From the NCBI RefSeq assembly GCF_030269685.1, contig NZ_BSTT01000018.1:50121-114120 (forward strand): DNA of 64,000 nt. The letters are read 5' to 3'. Position numbers and translations under genes: made by a program. The notes beneath the pieces were generated by a model that did no database searches, was not told the origin of the DNA, and saw only the letters and a program-made list of their open reading frames with translations. This document shows positions 25,794-35,324 of the stretch, piece after piece. Source of the stretch: Actinomycetospora sp. NBRC 106378. Its GTDB lineage: Bacteria > Actinomycetota > Actinomycetes > Mycobacteriales > Pseudonocardiaceae. Numbering within the stretch: the first letter of the stretch is position 1; each line of letters begins with the position of its first letter.

Positions 25794-26453
25794 ATGCGCA
25801 TCCTGCTGGTGGAGGACGACGACCGCGTCGCCGCCGCCCTGCGCACCGCTCTCGCCCGCCAGCAGATCGAGGTCACCCGCCTCGCCGCGGGTCGCGACGT
25901 CGTCGCCCACCTCCCGGGCACCGACGTCGTGCTGCTCGACCTCGGCCTGCCCGACGTCGACGGCATCGACGTCTGCCGTCGGATCCGCGACGCCGGGGAC
26001 ACCCCGGTGATCGTCGTCAGCGCCCGCGCCGAGGTGGACGACCGCATCCTCGGCCTGCACTCCGGCGCCGACGACTACCTGGTCAAGCCCTACGACGCGG
26101 GGGAGCTGCTCGCCCGGATCCACACGGTGCTGCGGCGTCGGCGCCCGGAGCCGGCGGCCGACGTCGTCGCCCTCGGGGCCGGTCTCGTCGTCGACCTCGC
26201 CCGGCGGGAGGTCCGCGACGACGGCTCCACCGTCCCGCTGAGCCGCAAGGAGTTCGCCGTCCTCGCGCAGCTCGCCCGGGCGGACGGCGCCGTGTGCACG
26301 CGTGAGCGCATCGTCGCCGAGGTGTGGGGCCGGACCTGGCCGGGGGCCAACCGCACGCTGGACGTCCACGTGGCGACCCTGCGGACCAAGCTCGGCCGCT
26401 CCGACGTCGTCGCGACCGTCCGCGGGGTGGGCTACCGGCTGAGCCGGCCGTAG
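25794..26453 (+). CDS. OmpR-family response regulator
   Basis: 219 residues. The receiver domain has RILLVEDDD at the start, the phosphoacceptor Asp in VVLLDLGLPDVDG, and Lys in YLVKPYD. The C-terminal winged helix contains LSRKEFAVLAQLARADG and LDVHVATLRTKLG. ATG 25794 is preferred over GTG 25785 because GAGGTG sits 6 nt upstream. It lies 3 nt before the histidine kinase gene. The divergent position to gluA makes the importer a candidate target, but no binding motif is proven. Confidence 0.95.
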   Translation: MRILLVEDDDRVAAALRTALARQQIEVTRLAAGRDVVAHLPGTDVVLLDLGLPDVDGIDVCRRIRDAGDTPVIVVSARAEVDDRILGLHSGADDYLVKPYDAGELLARIHTVLRRRRPEPAADVVALGAGLVVDLARREVRDDGSTVPLSRKEFAVLAQLARADGAVCTRERIVAEVWGRTWPGANRTLDVHVATLRTKLGRSDVVATVRGVGYRLSRP

Positions 26454-26456
26454 CCG

Positions 26457-27881
26457 ATGCGATCCCGCCTGCTCGTCGTCGTGTCGGTGCTGGTCGTGGC
26501 GGTGGTGCTCGGGCTGGGCGTCCCGCTCGCGATGGCGGCGGCCGGCGCGTCGACCGCGGAGATGTTCACCGACCGGCTGGGCGACACCACCCGGTTCGCC
26601 GCGCTCGCGCAGCGGCCGGTCACCGACTCCGACACGACGGCGCTCGGTGCGGAGCTCACCCGCTACGACGAGCTCTACGACGCGCCCGCCGCCGTCCTCG
26701 ACCGGCAGGGCGAGCTGCTCGTCGCCTCCCGCCCGTCCGTAATCGCGAGCATCACCGAGGCCGACGACGAGGCCCGGATCGCCCTGGCCCTCGCCGGTCG
26801 ACGTTCGCCGACCCACGCGACCATCTGGCCCTGGGACACCCGCCCGATGCTGCTCGCCGAGCCGGTCCTCGTCGGGGGCGAGGTCCGGGGTGCGGCGGTG
26901 ACGATCTCGCCGACCGCCGACGTCCGGGCGTCCGTGCTGCTCGTCTGGGGGGTGCTGGCGGCGGTCGGAGCCGTCGCGCTCGCGATCGCCGCTCTCGCCG
27001 CCCTGCCGCTGGTCCGGTGGATCCTCTCCCCGGTCGAGGAGCTCGACGAGGGCACCGCGCGGGTCGCGGCGGCGGTGCGGGCGGGCCGTCCGGCGGAACC
27101 GATCGGCGGCGACCGCGGCCCGCCCGAGCTGCGTCGGCTCACGCGCGACTTCGACGCGATGGCCGCGACGGTCTCCGCGACGCTCGAGGCGCAGCGCTCG
27201 TTCGTCGCCGACGCCGGCCACCAGCTGCGCAACCCGCTGACGGCGCTGCGGCTGCGCCTGGTCACCCACGCCGAGGACCTGGCCGACGCGCCCGTGCCCG
27301 CCGAGGTCCGCGACGGCCCCGGCGCCGCGGTCGAGGAGATCGACCGGCTCACCGCCGTCCTCGACGCCCTGCTCGCGCTGGCCCGCACCGAGGGCCGGGT
27401 CGCGCCGCCGGTCGAGGTCGGGCTCGACCGGGTCCTCGACGAGCGGGTCGGGACGTGGTCGGTCCTCGCCGAGTTCGAGGGCCTCCACCTGCGGCGGGCC
27501 GGTGCCCGGGGACTCGTCGTGCACTCGGACCCCGTCACCGTCGCGACCGTGCTCGACGCCGTCCTCGACAACGCCGTCAAGTACGCCCCCCGGGACTCGT
27601 CGGTGGAGCTGACGACGGCGCGGGTGGAGGGGACGGTCGAGGTCGCCGTGCGCGACCACGGCCCGGGCCTGCACCCCGAGGAGCTCGAGCGGGCCACGGA
27701 GCGGTTCTGGCGCAAGTCGTGGGAGGACGGCGGCTCCGGCCTCGGCCTGGCCATCGCGGCCCGGGGCGCCGAGCGGGCCGGGGCGGTGCTCTCGCTGGAG
27801 CTTCCCGACGACGGCGGGTTGCGGGTCGTCCTGCGCTGGGACACGGTCACCCGATCCGGTCGTACTGCTCCGTCCGGGTGA
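26457..27881 (+). CDS. Sensor histidine kinase
   Basis: 474 residues. The first helix is at 5-28. It is followed by an extracellular sensor region of about 130 residues, a second helix (about 158-188), a HAMP-like linker, and a dimerisation box FVADAGHQLRNPLTALRL with the phospho-His. The ATPase domain has DNAVKYAPR (N box), VRDHGPGL (G1) and GSGLGLAIA (G2). It phosphorylates the adjacent response regulator. The ligand is unknown; the neighbouring amino-acid importer and TAXI receptor suggest sensing of a small organic or amino acid (inference). Confidence 0.94.
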   Translation: MRSRLLVVVSVLVVAVVLGLGVPLAMAAAGASTAEMFTDRLGDTTRFAALAQRPVTDSDTTALGAELTRYDELYDAPAAVLDRQGELLVASRPSVIASITEADDEARIALALAGRRSPTHATIWPWDTRPMLLAEPVLVGGEVRGAAVTISPTADVRASVLLVWGVLAAVGAVALAIAALAALPLVRWILSPVEELDEGTARVAAAVRAGRPAEPIGGDRGPPELRRLTRDFDAMAATVSATLEAQRSFVADAGHQLRNPLTALRLRLVTHAEDLADAPVPAEVRDGPGAAVEEIDRLTAVLDALLALARTEGRVAPPVEVGLDRVLDERVGTWSVLAEFEGLHLRRAGARGLVVHSDPVTVATVLDAVLDNAVKYAPRDSSVELTTARVEGTVEVAVRDHGPGLHPEELERATERFWRKSWEDGGSGLGLAIAARGAERAGAVLSLELPDDGGLRVVLRWDTVTRSGRTAPSG

Positions 27882-27912
27882 CGGTGTCGGTCTCGTCCCC
27901 GATGCGCAGGTC

Positions 27913-29055
27913 ATGACCTTCGTCGTGGCGTTCCCGCTGCTCGGCGCCCCGCTGCTCGCCCTCGGGGCCGTCGGGCTCGCCGCGTGGGCCCGTGACCGCT
28001 CCGGCGGGGCGCCCGCCGGGCTGCACCCCGACCCCACCACGACGACGGGTCGGCTCCGCCGCTGGGACGGCGCCGCCTGGACCGACGAGGTCGCCGACGG
28101 GGGGCCGCCGCACGGTCGGGGGCGGTGGTTCCGCGGACGGTTCTGGGGGATCGGCTGGCTGAGCGCGGCCCTGCCGGCCCTGCTCGTGGCGGCCGTCGGG
28201 GGTGCGTCGTGGATCGCCACCCGCTCCGACGTCGTGCTCGTGGTGCTCTCCGCGCTCACCCAGACGTTCGTCTGCCTCGCCGTCTACCGCTTCGTCGCCC
28301 GGCAGACGGCCCTCGAGGAGGTGGTGTCGGGACGGGCGGTGCTGGCCGCGGCCGTGGCCGGGGCGGGCGCCACGATGCTCGTCGCGAACCCGCTCGACGA
28401 CCTCACCGGGTTCCTCCTCGGGACCGAGGGTGCCCTGTGGTTCGCCGGGCCGGTCGAGGAGCTCACCAAGCTGGTGGTGCCCCTCGCCGTCTTCCTCCTG
28501 CTGCGCCGCCTGCGGGACCCGCGGGCGGGCCTCGCCCTCGGGCTGGCCTCCGGGTTCGGCTTCGCGGTCGCCGAGAACGCGCTGTACGCGGTCACCGTCC
28601 CCCGGGGTGCGGCCCCGGACGTGTGCCGCGCCCTCGTCCGTCCGACGGCCGGCACGGACCTCGGCCAGCTGCTCGACCGCGTGGTGCTCGTCGAGCCGCT
28701 GCACTGGCTGCTGACCGGCGCCGTCGTCCTCGTGATCTGGCGCCAGTGGCACCGGCACGGGGTCCGGCTCACGCTGCCGGTCGTCGGCGCCGTGCTGTTC
28801 GCGATGGCGGCGCACTCGCTCAACGACGCCAGCGCCGGCTGGGGGTGCTCGCCGTCGTACCTCGGCGTCCGCAGCGCCCTCCAGCCGCTCGTCGTCCTCG
28901 CGCTCTACCTGGTGCTGCGCGCGGTCGCCCGCCGGTCGCTGCCGCCGACCCGGGTCGGGCTCGTCAGCCGCGGCTGGCATCCGCGCCGGCTCCCGACGGC
29001 CACGGCCGCCGACGCCCCCGGGTCGGCCGAGCCGGCCGTCCCTACCAGGGCTTGA
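27913..29055 (+). CDS. PrsW-family intramembrane metalloprotease with a DUF2510 segment
   Basis: 380 residues. After a first helix there is a DUF2510-like block, GLHPDPTTTTGRLRRWDG, ending in AAWTDE. Then come about eight spans with PrsW motifs: VEELTK (Glu182, Glu183, Lys186), FAVAENALY (Glu221), LHWLLTG (His264) and AAHSLND (His301, Asp305). PrsW cleaves an anti-sigma factor in Bacillus; no anti-sigma gene is adjacent here. ATG 27913 begins 31 bp after the kinase, so it may be cotranscribed with the two-component system. Its 3' end overlaps the convergent TAXI gene by 14 bp. Confidence 0.88.
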   Translation: MTFVVAFPLLGAPLLALGAVGLAAWARDRSGGAPAGLHPDPTTTTGRLRRWDGAAWTDEVADGGPPHGRGRWFRGRFWGIGWLSAALPALLVAAVGGASWIATRSDVVLVVLSALTQTFVCLAVYRFVARQTALEEVVSGRAVLAAAVAGAGATMLVANPLDDLTGFLLGTEGALWFAGPVEELTKLVVPLAVFLLLRRLRDPRAGLALGLASGFGFAVAENALYAVTVPRGAAPDVCRALVRPTAGTDLGQLLDRVVLVEPLHWLLTGAVVLVIWRQWHRHGVRLTLPVVGAVLFAMAAHSLNDASAGWGCSPSYLGVRSALQPLVVLALYLVLRAVARRSLPPTRVGLVSRGWHPRRLPTATAADAPGSAEPAVPTRA

Positions 29056-29980
29056 GCGCCCGGTAGGCCTCGGCGGCCCCGGCGTGCAGCGCCACGGGCT
29101 GCGTACCGATCGCGGTGCGGGGATCGACGCTGCGGCCCGCCGGGTCGGCGGCGACCAGGGCGTCGACCCGGTCGAGCAGCACGCGGGTCAGCCCGCGCGC
29201 CGTGGTGTCGGCCATGCCGGCGGTCACCAGCAGGAGGTTGCGCACGGCCACCGTCGTGACCGGCTCCGGGATCCCGTAGGTGCGGGCGGGCACGGTCGTG
29301 ACGTCGTAGACCGGGTAGGCCCGGCGCAGCGCGTCGACCTCGGCGGTGAGGTCCAGCAGCCGCAGCGGGACCGACCGCGCCAGGTCCTCCACCCCCGCCG
29401 TCGGTACCCCGCCGGACCAGAGGAACGCGTCGATGCGGCCCTCGCGCAGGGCGGTGATCGAGTCGCCGAGGCCGAGCTGCACCGCCGCGAGCCCGGTCTC
29501 GGGGAAGAGCCCGACCGTGGCGAGCAGCCGCGGGGCGATGACCAGGACGCCGGAGTTCGGGGCGCCGACCGAGACGCGGCGCCCGCGCAGGTCGGCGAGC
29601 CGCCGGACGTCGGAGTCGGCGGGGACGACCACGTGGATCGCGTCGTCGTGCATCCGGGCGAGGGCCTGGAGCGGGCGGTCGGGGCGGGCGCCGTCGACCG
29701 CCCCGTCGGCGGCGACGTCGAGCGCGCAGAAGGCGACGTCGGCGAGGCCCGCCGCCAGCATCCCGACGTTGTCCACGGAGCCCTGGCTGCCGAGCAGCGT
29801 GGTCGCGGCGCCGAGGTCCGAGCGCCACACGTCGACCAACGCGCCGCCGAGCCGGTGATAGACCCCCGCCGGCGTGCCGCTCGCGAGGGTGACCGGCACG
29901 CCCGCGGCGTCGCGGGCGCACGCCGCGGCGCCGAGGGCCACCGCCCCCGCGCCGAGGAGCACCGCCCGCCGACCGACCAC
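29042..29980 (-). CDS. TAXI-family solute-binding lipoprotein
   Basis: 312 residues. The export signal is [19 protein letters not shown], with a twin Arg and a Cys that may be lipidated. The mature part matches TAXI receptors (TRAP-associated extracytoplasmic immunogenic family): [34 protein letters not shown] and [12 protein letters not shown]. These bind small molecules such as glutamate or dicarboxylates for TRAP transporters. No TRAP permease gene is in the window, so it may be an orphan sensor for the neighbouring kinase (inference). GTG 29980 was chosen because GGAGGA sits 7 nt upstream. Confidence 0.85.
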   Translation of the reverse strand: MVGRRAVLLGAGAVALGAAACARDAAGVPVTLASGTPAGVYHRLGGALVDVWRSDLGAATTLLGSQGSVDNVGMLAAGLADVAFCALDVAADGAVDGARPDRPLQALARMHDDAIHVVVPADSDVRRLADLRGRRVSVGAPNSGVLVIAPRLLATVGLFPETGLAAVQLGLGDSITALREGRIDAFLWSGGVPTAGVEDLARSVPLRLLDLTAEVDALRRAYPVYDVTTVPARTYGIPEPVTTVAVRNLLLVTAGMADTTARGLTRVLLDRVDALVAADPAGRSVDPRTAIGTQPVALHAGAAEAYRALKPW

Positions 29981-30006
29981 GGGAGCATCCTCCCAGCCGA
30001 CGGGCC

Positions 30007-30012
30007 TACCCT
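30007..30012 (+). promoter_or_regulatory. Leaderless -10 box for miaB
   Basis: TACCCT ends 8 nt before the miaB ATG at 30021. No ribosome-binding site is present, so the message is probably leaderless or nearly so. Confidence 0.45.
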
Positions 30013-30020
30013 GGACCCCG

Positions 30021-31571
30021 ATGCTTGAGTCTCCTCCCGTCGCTCCGCTCGCCCGGGCGCGGACCTTCGCCATCCGCACCCACGGGTGCCAGATGAACGT
30101 GCACGACTCCGAGCGCCTGGCAGGGGTGCTCGTCGAGGCGGGCTGGGAGCCGGCTCCCGAGGGTCAGGCCGTCGAGGACGCCGACCTCGTCGTGTTCAAC
30201 ACGTGCGCGGTGCGCGAGAACGCGGACAACAAGCTCTACGGCCAGCTCGGCCGGCTCGCCCCGGTCAAGGCCGCACGGCCCGACCAGCAGATCGCCGTCG
30301 GTGGCTGCCTCGCCCAGAAGGACCGCTCCACGGTCACGGCGAGGGCCCCGTGGGTCGACGTCGTGTTCGGCACCCACAACGTCGGGTCGCTGCCGACGCT
30401 GCTCGAGCGCGCCCGGCACAACGGCGAGGCGCAGGTCGAGATCCTCGAGGCACTCGAGACGTTCCCCTCGCACCTGCCGGCGCGCCGCGACTCGGCCTAC
30501 TCGGGCTGGGTGTCGATCTCGGTCGGCTGCAACAACACGTGCACGTTCTGCATCGTCCCCTCGCTGCGCGGCAAGGAGGTCGACCGGCGCCCGGGGGAGA
30601 TCCTGGGCGAGGTCGAGGCCCTCGTCGCCGACGGCGTCCTCGAGGTCACCCTGCTCGGGCAGAACGTCAACGCCTACGGGGTCTCCTTCGACGACCGCGC
30701 CACGGGCCGGACCGCGTTCGCGGACCTGCTGCGGGCGTGCGGCGACGTCGAGGGGCTCGAGCGGGTGCGCTTCACGAGCCCGCACCCGCGGGACTTCACC
30801 TCCGACGTGATCACCGCGATGGCCGAGACCCCCAACGTCTGCCCGCAGCTGCACATGCCGCTGCAGTCCGGCTCGGACCGCGTGCTGAAGGCGATGCGGC
30901 GCTCCTACCGGGCGCGGCGCTACCTCGACATCGTCGCCGAGGTCCGCGAGGCGATGCCGGACGCCGCGCTGACCACCGACATCATCGTCGGCTTCCCGGG
31001 CGAGACGGAGGCGGACTTCGCCGAGACGCTGCGCGTCGTCGAGGAGTCGCGCTTCGCCCAGGCGTTCACCTTCCAGTACTCGCCGCGTCCCGGGACCCCG
31101 GCGGCGACGCTGCCCGACCAGGTGCCCAAGGCCGTCGTCCAGGACCGGTACGAGCGGCTGGTGGCGCTGCAGGAGGAGATGTCGCTCGCGGGCAACCGGG
31201 AGCAGGTGGGTCGCGAGCTCGAGCTGCTCGTCGCCACCGGGGAGGGGCGCAAGGACGCGGCGACGCGGCGGATGTCGGGCCGGGCCCGCGACGGGCGCCT
31301 GGTGCACTTCACGCCCACCGGGGTGGCGGGGCCGATCCGTCCCGGCGACGTCGTCACGGTCCGCGCCACCTACGGCGCCCCGCACCACGTGGTCGCCGAC
31401 GGGGACGTCCTCGACCACCGGCGCACCCGCGCGGGCGACGCGCACGAGGCGGGCACCCGCCCGACGACACCCCGCGTCGGGTTGGGGCTGCCCGCCATGG
31501 GTAAGCCGCAGGATCAGCCGGCGGAGACCGGTTGCAGTGTGCCGAGCAGCGCGGTCGGGAGCCTCACGTGA
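30021..31571 (+). CDS. miaB: tRNA-2-methylthio-N6-isopentenyladenosine synthase MiaB
   Basis: 516 residues. The N-terminal methylthiotransferase domain has Cys in [21 protein letters not shown] and GGCLAQKD for one [4Fe-4S] cluster. The radical SAM motif [16 protein letters not shown] holds the second. A TRAM domain lies at the C-terminus ([17 protein letters not shown]), followed by a short unconserved tail. It adds the methylthio group to i6A37 of tRNAs, downstream of MiaA encoded at 47982. The stop codon overlaps the next start by 4 bp (GTGA). Confidence 0.96.
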   Translation: MLESPPVAPLARARTFAIRTHGCQMNVHDSERLAGVLVEAGWEPAPEGQAVEDADLVVFNTCAVRENADNKLYGQLGRLAPVKAARPDQQIAVGGCLAQKDRSTVTARAPWVDVVFGTHNVGSLPTLLERARHNGEAQVEILEALETFPSHLPARRDSAYSGWVSISVGCNNTCTFCIVPSLRGKEVDRRPGEILGEVEALVADGVLEVTLLGQNVNAYGVSFDDRATGRTAFADLLRACGDVEGLERVRFTSPHPRDFTSDVITAMAETPNVCPQLHMPLQSGSDRVLKAMRRSYRARRYLDIVAEVREAMPDAALTTDIIVGFPGETEADFAETLRVVEESRFAQAFTFQYSPRPGTPAATLPDQVPKAVVQDRYERLVALQEEMSLAGNREQVGRELELLVATGEGRKDAATRRMSGRARDGRLVHFTPTGVAGPIRPGDVVTVRATYGAPHHVVADGDVLDHRRTRAGDAHEAGTRPTTPRVGLGLPAMGKPQDQPAETGCSVPSSAVGSLT

Positions 31572-32020
31572 ACCCCTTCGACGACACCGAGACCGAGCAG
31601 GCGCCGCCCGCCCGGCCGTCGATCTCGCGCGAGGTCGACTTCGGGCCGAAGGTGCTCGTCGTCGCGGTCGCCATCTTCGTCCTGCTCGTCGCCGCGATCC
31701 TGCGCTGGACCGCGTCGGGCGCGACCGGCTGGCAGGTCGTCTCGGGCGACCCGGGCGTCACCGCGCTCCCGCGCCTGTTCTCGGTCCTCGCGCTCGTCTT
31801 CGGCGTCGGTCTCTCGGTCGCCTCGGTGATGACCCGCCGGTGGGTCCTCGTCTTCGTGACGGCGGCCGGCTGCGCGATCACGTCGGTGACGGGCATCTGG
31901 GCCGTGTGGTCGCAGAACACCGTGCCCGGCGGCGGGCCCGGGATCGGCCTGGTGCTCGCGCTCGTCGCGATGGTGGTGCTGACCGGGCGCTGGGCCGGCT
32001 GGGCCTTCTCCCGGACCTGA
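31568..32020 (+). CDS. Four-span membrane protein coupled to miaB (Rv2732c-like)
   Basis: 150 residues. A 25-residue acidic Pro-rich cytoplasmic start is followed by four hydrophobic segments; the first is [17 protein letters not shown] and the last is [16 protein letters not shown]. In M. tuberculosis the gene after miaB (Rv2732c) encodes a membrane protein of the same size and layout. Its function is unknown. GTG 31568 overlaps the miaB stop by 4 bp, so the two are translationally coupled. In mycobacteria the DUF349 gene follows here; in this genome about 14 kb of other DNA intervenes. Confidence 0.8.
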   Translation: MNPFDDTETEQAPPARPSISREVDFGPKVLVVAVAIFVLLVAAILRWTASGATGWQVVSGDPGVTALPRLFSVLALVFGVGLSVASVMTRRWVLVFVTAAGCAITSVTGIWAVWSQNTVPGGGPGIGLVLALVAMVVLTGRWAGWAFSRT

Positions 32021-32034
32021 GTGCGCCCCTGGCC

Positions 32035-33978
32035 TCAGAGCTCCAGCGTCGACCCCATCACGACGGTCCGCGCCACCGGGAGCTTGAACGACCCGGCGGG
32101 TGAGGCCGCGTTGTGCGCGAGTGCCACGAACAGCCGCTTGCGCCAGCGCGGGAGCCCCGGGGCGTCGCCGCGCTCGATCATGAGCCGCGAGATGTAGTAC
32201 ATCGCGGAGTCCGGGTCGGCGCCCTCGAGCTCGGGGGCGAGTTCGACGGCCTGGCGCAGGACGTCGGGCACGTTCTGCCGGTCCTGGAACCCGAAGCGGG
32301 CGCTGACGTGGACCACGCCGTCGTGGGAGTGCTCGAGGTCGTCGACGGTCACCCGCTCCTCGCGGGGGATGTGGGGGACGTCCACCGACACCAGCGAGAC
32401 GATCACCACGCGCTCGTGCAGCACGTGGTTGAACTCCACGTTGGCCCGCAGGGCCAGCGGCGCGGTCTCGTTGGTGGGGTGCGGGAAGACCGCCATGCCG
32501 GGGACGCGCGTGACGCCGTCGAGCTCGTCGAGGAACTCCGGCAGCGACCCCTCCAGCGAGGTGCGCCGCTTCGTGATGACCCGGCGCCCGCTCTGCCAGG
32601 TCGTCATGGTCACCACGACGACGACCGCGACGAGCAGCGGCAGCCAGCCGCCGGACTCGATCTTGATGATGTTCGCGCCGAAGTAGAGCAGCTCGACGAC
32701 GCCGAACAGCACGCCGAGGCCCACCACCTTCCACCAGGCCCACTGCCAGGTGTGGCGGGCGTGCAGCAGGAACAGGGTGGTGGAGATCAGCAGGGTGCCG
32801 GTGACGGCGAGCCCATAGGCGGTGGCGAGGCTCGACGACGACCGGAACGTGGCGACGAGGATCAGTACCCCGCCGAAGAGCAGCCAGTTCACCGCCGGCA
32901 CGTAGATCTGCCCGCTCTCGCGCGCGGACGTGTGCCGCACGGTGAGCCGCGGCAGGTAGCCCAGGCGCATGGCCTGCAGCGACACCGAGTAGGCCCCGGA
33001 GATCACCGCCTGGGAGGCGATCACCGTGGCCGCGGTGGCGAGCACGATCAGCGGGATGCGGGCCCAGCCGGGCGCGAGCAGGTAGAAGGGGCTCGAGACC
33101 GCCGACGGGTCGTGCAGCACGAGCGCGCCCTGACCCAGGTAGTTGATGATCAGCGCCGGGAAGACGGCCGAGAACCAGGCCATCCGGATCGGGCGGCGGC
33201 CGAAGTGGCCCATGTCGGCGTAGAGCGCCTCCGCGCCGGTGATCGACAGGACGACCGCGCCCATGGCGATGAACGCGGTGTAGGGGTGGTCGGCGATGAA
33301 CGTGACGATGTAGGTGGGGGAGAGGCCGGCGAGGACGTCCGGGTGCTCGACGATGTGCGGCAGCCCGAGGACGGCCAGCACGACGAACCAGATCGCCATG
33401 ACCGGCCCGAACAGGCGCCCCACCCGCTCGGTGCCGCCGCGCTGCACCACGAACAGCGCCGCGAGGATCACCGCCCCGATCGGTAGCACGGCCTCGGCCA
33501 GCTCGGGCCGGACCACCTCGACGCCCTCGACGGCGGAGAGCACCGAGATCGCGGGGGTGATCAGCGAGTCGCCGTAGAACAGGGCCGCCCCGAGCACGCC
33601 GAGGCCGATCGCGAAGGTCGACGCCCGCCCCGTGAGCGCGCTGCGCACGAGCGCGGCGAGCGCCATGACGCCACCCTCGCCGTCGTTGTCGGCGCGCAGC
33701 ATGAAGGTGACGTACTTGATCGTCACGACGATCAGCACGGACCAGAAGATCAGCGAGATGACCCCGTAGACGTCGCCCGCGGTGGGGCTGACCGCGCCGT
33801 TGTCGATCGAGAAGACGGTCTGCATCGCGTAGAGCGGGCTCGTGCCGATGTCGCCGAAGACGACGCCGAGGGCGCCGAGGGCCAGGCCGGCCGCACCGGT
33901 GCGCCCGCGGACCGCCGGGTGGTCCTGGCCGGTGGAGCGCCCGCGCGGGGTGGCGACGCTGCTGACCGTCTCCGTCAT
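32035..33978 (-). CDS. kup: Kup low-affinity potassium transporter
   Basis: 647 residues with twelve spans and a C-terminal cytoplasmic domain. Diagnostic blocks are LGALGVVFGDIGTSPLYAM near the start, TLKYVTFML-like VTIKYVTFMLRADNDGEGG, and ALFYGDSLITPAISVLSA. It belongs to the KUP/HAK/KT family of potassium:proton symporters in the membrane. ATG 33978 is the natural start. It is divergent from the Nramp-like gene, with only 92 bp between starts, and convergent with the miaB operon (14 bp gap). Confidence 0.95.
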   Translation of the reverse strand: MTETVSSVATPRGRSTGQDHPAVRGRTGAAGLALGALGVVFGDIGTSPLYAMQTVFSIDNGAVSPTAGDVYGVISLIFWSVLIVVTIKYVTFMLRADNDGEGGVMALAALVRSALTGRASTFAIGLGVLGAALFYGDSLITPAISVLSAVEGVEVVRPELAEAVLPIGAVILAALFVVQRGGTERVGRLFGPVMAIWFVVLAVLGLPHIVEHPDVLAGLSPTYIVTFIADHPYTAFIAMGAVVLSITGAEALYADMGHFGRRPIRMAWFSAVFPALIINYLGQGALVLHDPSAVSSPFYLLAPGWARIPLIVLATAATVIASQAVISGAYSVSLQAMRLGYLPRLTVRHTSARESGQIYVPAVNWLLFGGVLILVATFRSSSSLATAYGLAVTGTLLISTTLFLLHARHTWQWAWWKVVGLGVLFGVVELLYFGANIIKIESGGWLPLLVAVVVVVTMTTWQSGRRVITKRRTSLEGSLPEFLDELDGVTRVPGMAVFPHPTNETAPLALRANVEFNHVLHERVVIVSLVSVDVPHIPREERVTVDDLEHSHDGVVHVSARFGFQDRQNVPDVLRQAVELAPELEGADPDSAMYYISRLMIERGDAPGLPRWRKRLFVALAHNAASPAGSFKLPVARTVVMGSTLEL

Positions 33979-34035
33979 GGGCGTCAGTGTGCTCCGCCCG
34001 GACGATCACGGCGGCTCGAATCGCGGGCACGTCGG

Positions 34036-34064
34036 TTGACGGATTGTTGAACAATCCTTACGTT
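34036..34064 (+). promoter_or_regulatory. Promoter with GntR-type operator in its spacer, for the Nramp-pxpB-pxpC operon
   Basis: TTGACG (34036-34041) and TACGTT (34059-34064) form -35 and -10 hexamers with a 17-bp spacer. The -10 ends 6 nt before ATG 34071, so the message should be leaderless. The spacer holds a perfect palindrome, GGATTGTTGAACAATCC (34041-34057). Its core TTGTTGAACAA fits the TNGTNNNACNA consensus of the FadR/FCD branch of GntR regulators. No GntR gene is in the window. Confidence 0.65.
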
Positions 34065-34070
34065 GCCCGC

Positions 34071-35324
34071 ATGGCAGAGGACGAGGCCCGGCCGACCATC
34101 GACGTGAAACGGACACTCGCCGTCGCAGGGGCCATGTTCCTCATGGCCATGTCGGCGGCGGGCCCCGGCTTCATCTCCCAGACCGGCACCTTCACGGCCC
34201 GGTACGGGGCCTCGTTCGCCGCGGCCATCGTCGCGAGCGTGCTGGTCGATGTCGCGATCCAGCTCAACGTCTGGCGCATCATCGGGCTCTCCGGGATGCG
34301 GGCCCAGGACCTCGCGAACCGGGTGGTCCCGTACTCCGGGCACGTGCTCGCGTTCCTCGTGGTGGTCGGCGGGCTCGTGTTCGGCATCGGCAACATCAGC
34401 GCCGCGGGCCTCGGCCTGTCCGACACGTTCGGGCTCGACATCCGGCTCGGCGCCGTGCTCAGTGCCGTCCTCGCGATCCTGATCTTCAACTACAAGGCGC
34501 TCGAGGGGACGATCGACCGGGCCGTCCTCGTGCTCGGCGTCCTCAAGATCGCCCTGATCGCGGTCGTCGCGGTGGTCACCGCGCCGCCCGTCGGCGAGGC
34601 GGCCCTGCGCGCCGTCGCGCCGGTCGGCCTCGACTTCCTGCCGATCCTCACGCTCATCGGCGGCACCGTCGGCGGCTACATCACCTATGCCGGCGCGCAC
34701 CGCCTCATCGAGTCCGGCACCACGGGGCCGGAGAACCTCCGCACCATCACCCGCGGGTCGGTCAACGGCATCCTCGTCACCGGCGTGCTCCGCATCCTGC
34801 TCTTCCTCGGGATCCTCGGCGCGGTTGCGGCGGGCGCACAGCTCTCGAAGGCGGACCCCGCCGGGTCGGCCTTCGAGTTCGCCCTCGGACCCGTCGGGCT
34901 GCAGCTGTTCGGCGTCGTCCTGTGGACCGCGGGCATGACGTCGACCATCGGCGCCTCGTTCACCTCGGCGACCTTCCTGCGGACGCTCTCCGGGACGGTC
35001 GACCGCCGGTTCAACCTGACGATCTCCGCCTTCATCACCGTCTGCACGGTCGCGTTCCTGCTGCTCGGACAGACCCCGTCGGCGCTGCTCGTCTTCGCCG
35101 GCGCCTTCAACGGTCTGATCCTGCCGTTCGGCCTCGCGATCCTGCTCTGGATCGGGTGGCGACGCCGGGACCTGCTGGCCGGCCACGCAGCGCAGCGGAG
35201 CTCGACCCCGCAGGTGGGCCCGCGCCAGCCGGTGTGGCTGCTCCTGATCGGGCTCGCCGCCTTCGTGTTCACCCTCGTGGCGGGCGTGCAGTCGCTGGCC
35301 GCACTGCCCACCATCTTCCGGTGA
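34071..35324 (+). CDS. Nramp-like transporter of the YcsG type
   Basis: 417 residues with about eleven spans, alignable to the Nramp superfamily. The family's metal-binding DPGN motif in helix 1 is replaced by GPGF (31-34), and the helix 6 MPH region reads YAGAH (206-210). Metal coordination as in MntH is therefore unlikely. In Bacillus the homologue YcsG is encoded with KipI/KipA (PxpB/PxpC), as here. Transport of 5-oxoproline or a related amide is an inference from that linkage. ATG 34071 directly follows a leaderless promoter, and the stop overlaps pxpB by one base. Confidence 0.8.
   Translation: MAEDEARPTIDVKRTLAVAGAMFLMAMSAAGPGFISQTGTFTARYGASFAAAIVASVLVDVAIQLNVWRIIGLSGMRAQDLANRVVPYSGHVLAFLVVVGGLVFGIGNISAAGLGLSDTFGLDIRLGAVLSAVLAILIFNYKALEGTIDRAVLVLGVLKIALIAVVAVVTAPPVGEAALRAVAPVGLDFLPILTLIGGTVGGYITYAGAHRLIESGTTGPENLRTITRGSVNGILVTGVLRILLFLGILGAVAAGAQLSKADPAGSAFEFALGPVGLQLFGVVLWTAGMTSTIGASFTSATFLRTLSGTVDRRFNLTISAFITVCTVAFLLLGQTPSALLVFAGAFNGLILPFGLAILLWIGWRRRDLLAGHAAQRSSTPQVGPRQPVWLLLIGLAAFVFTLVAGVQSLAALPTIFR

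Noticed and set aside
25755..28259. 834-codon minus-strand open frame across the two-component genes
   Set aside because: Antisense shadow of the regulator and kinase; no motif in its translation.
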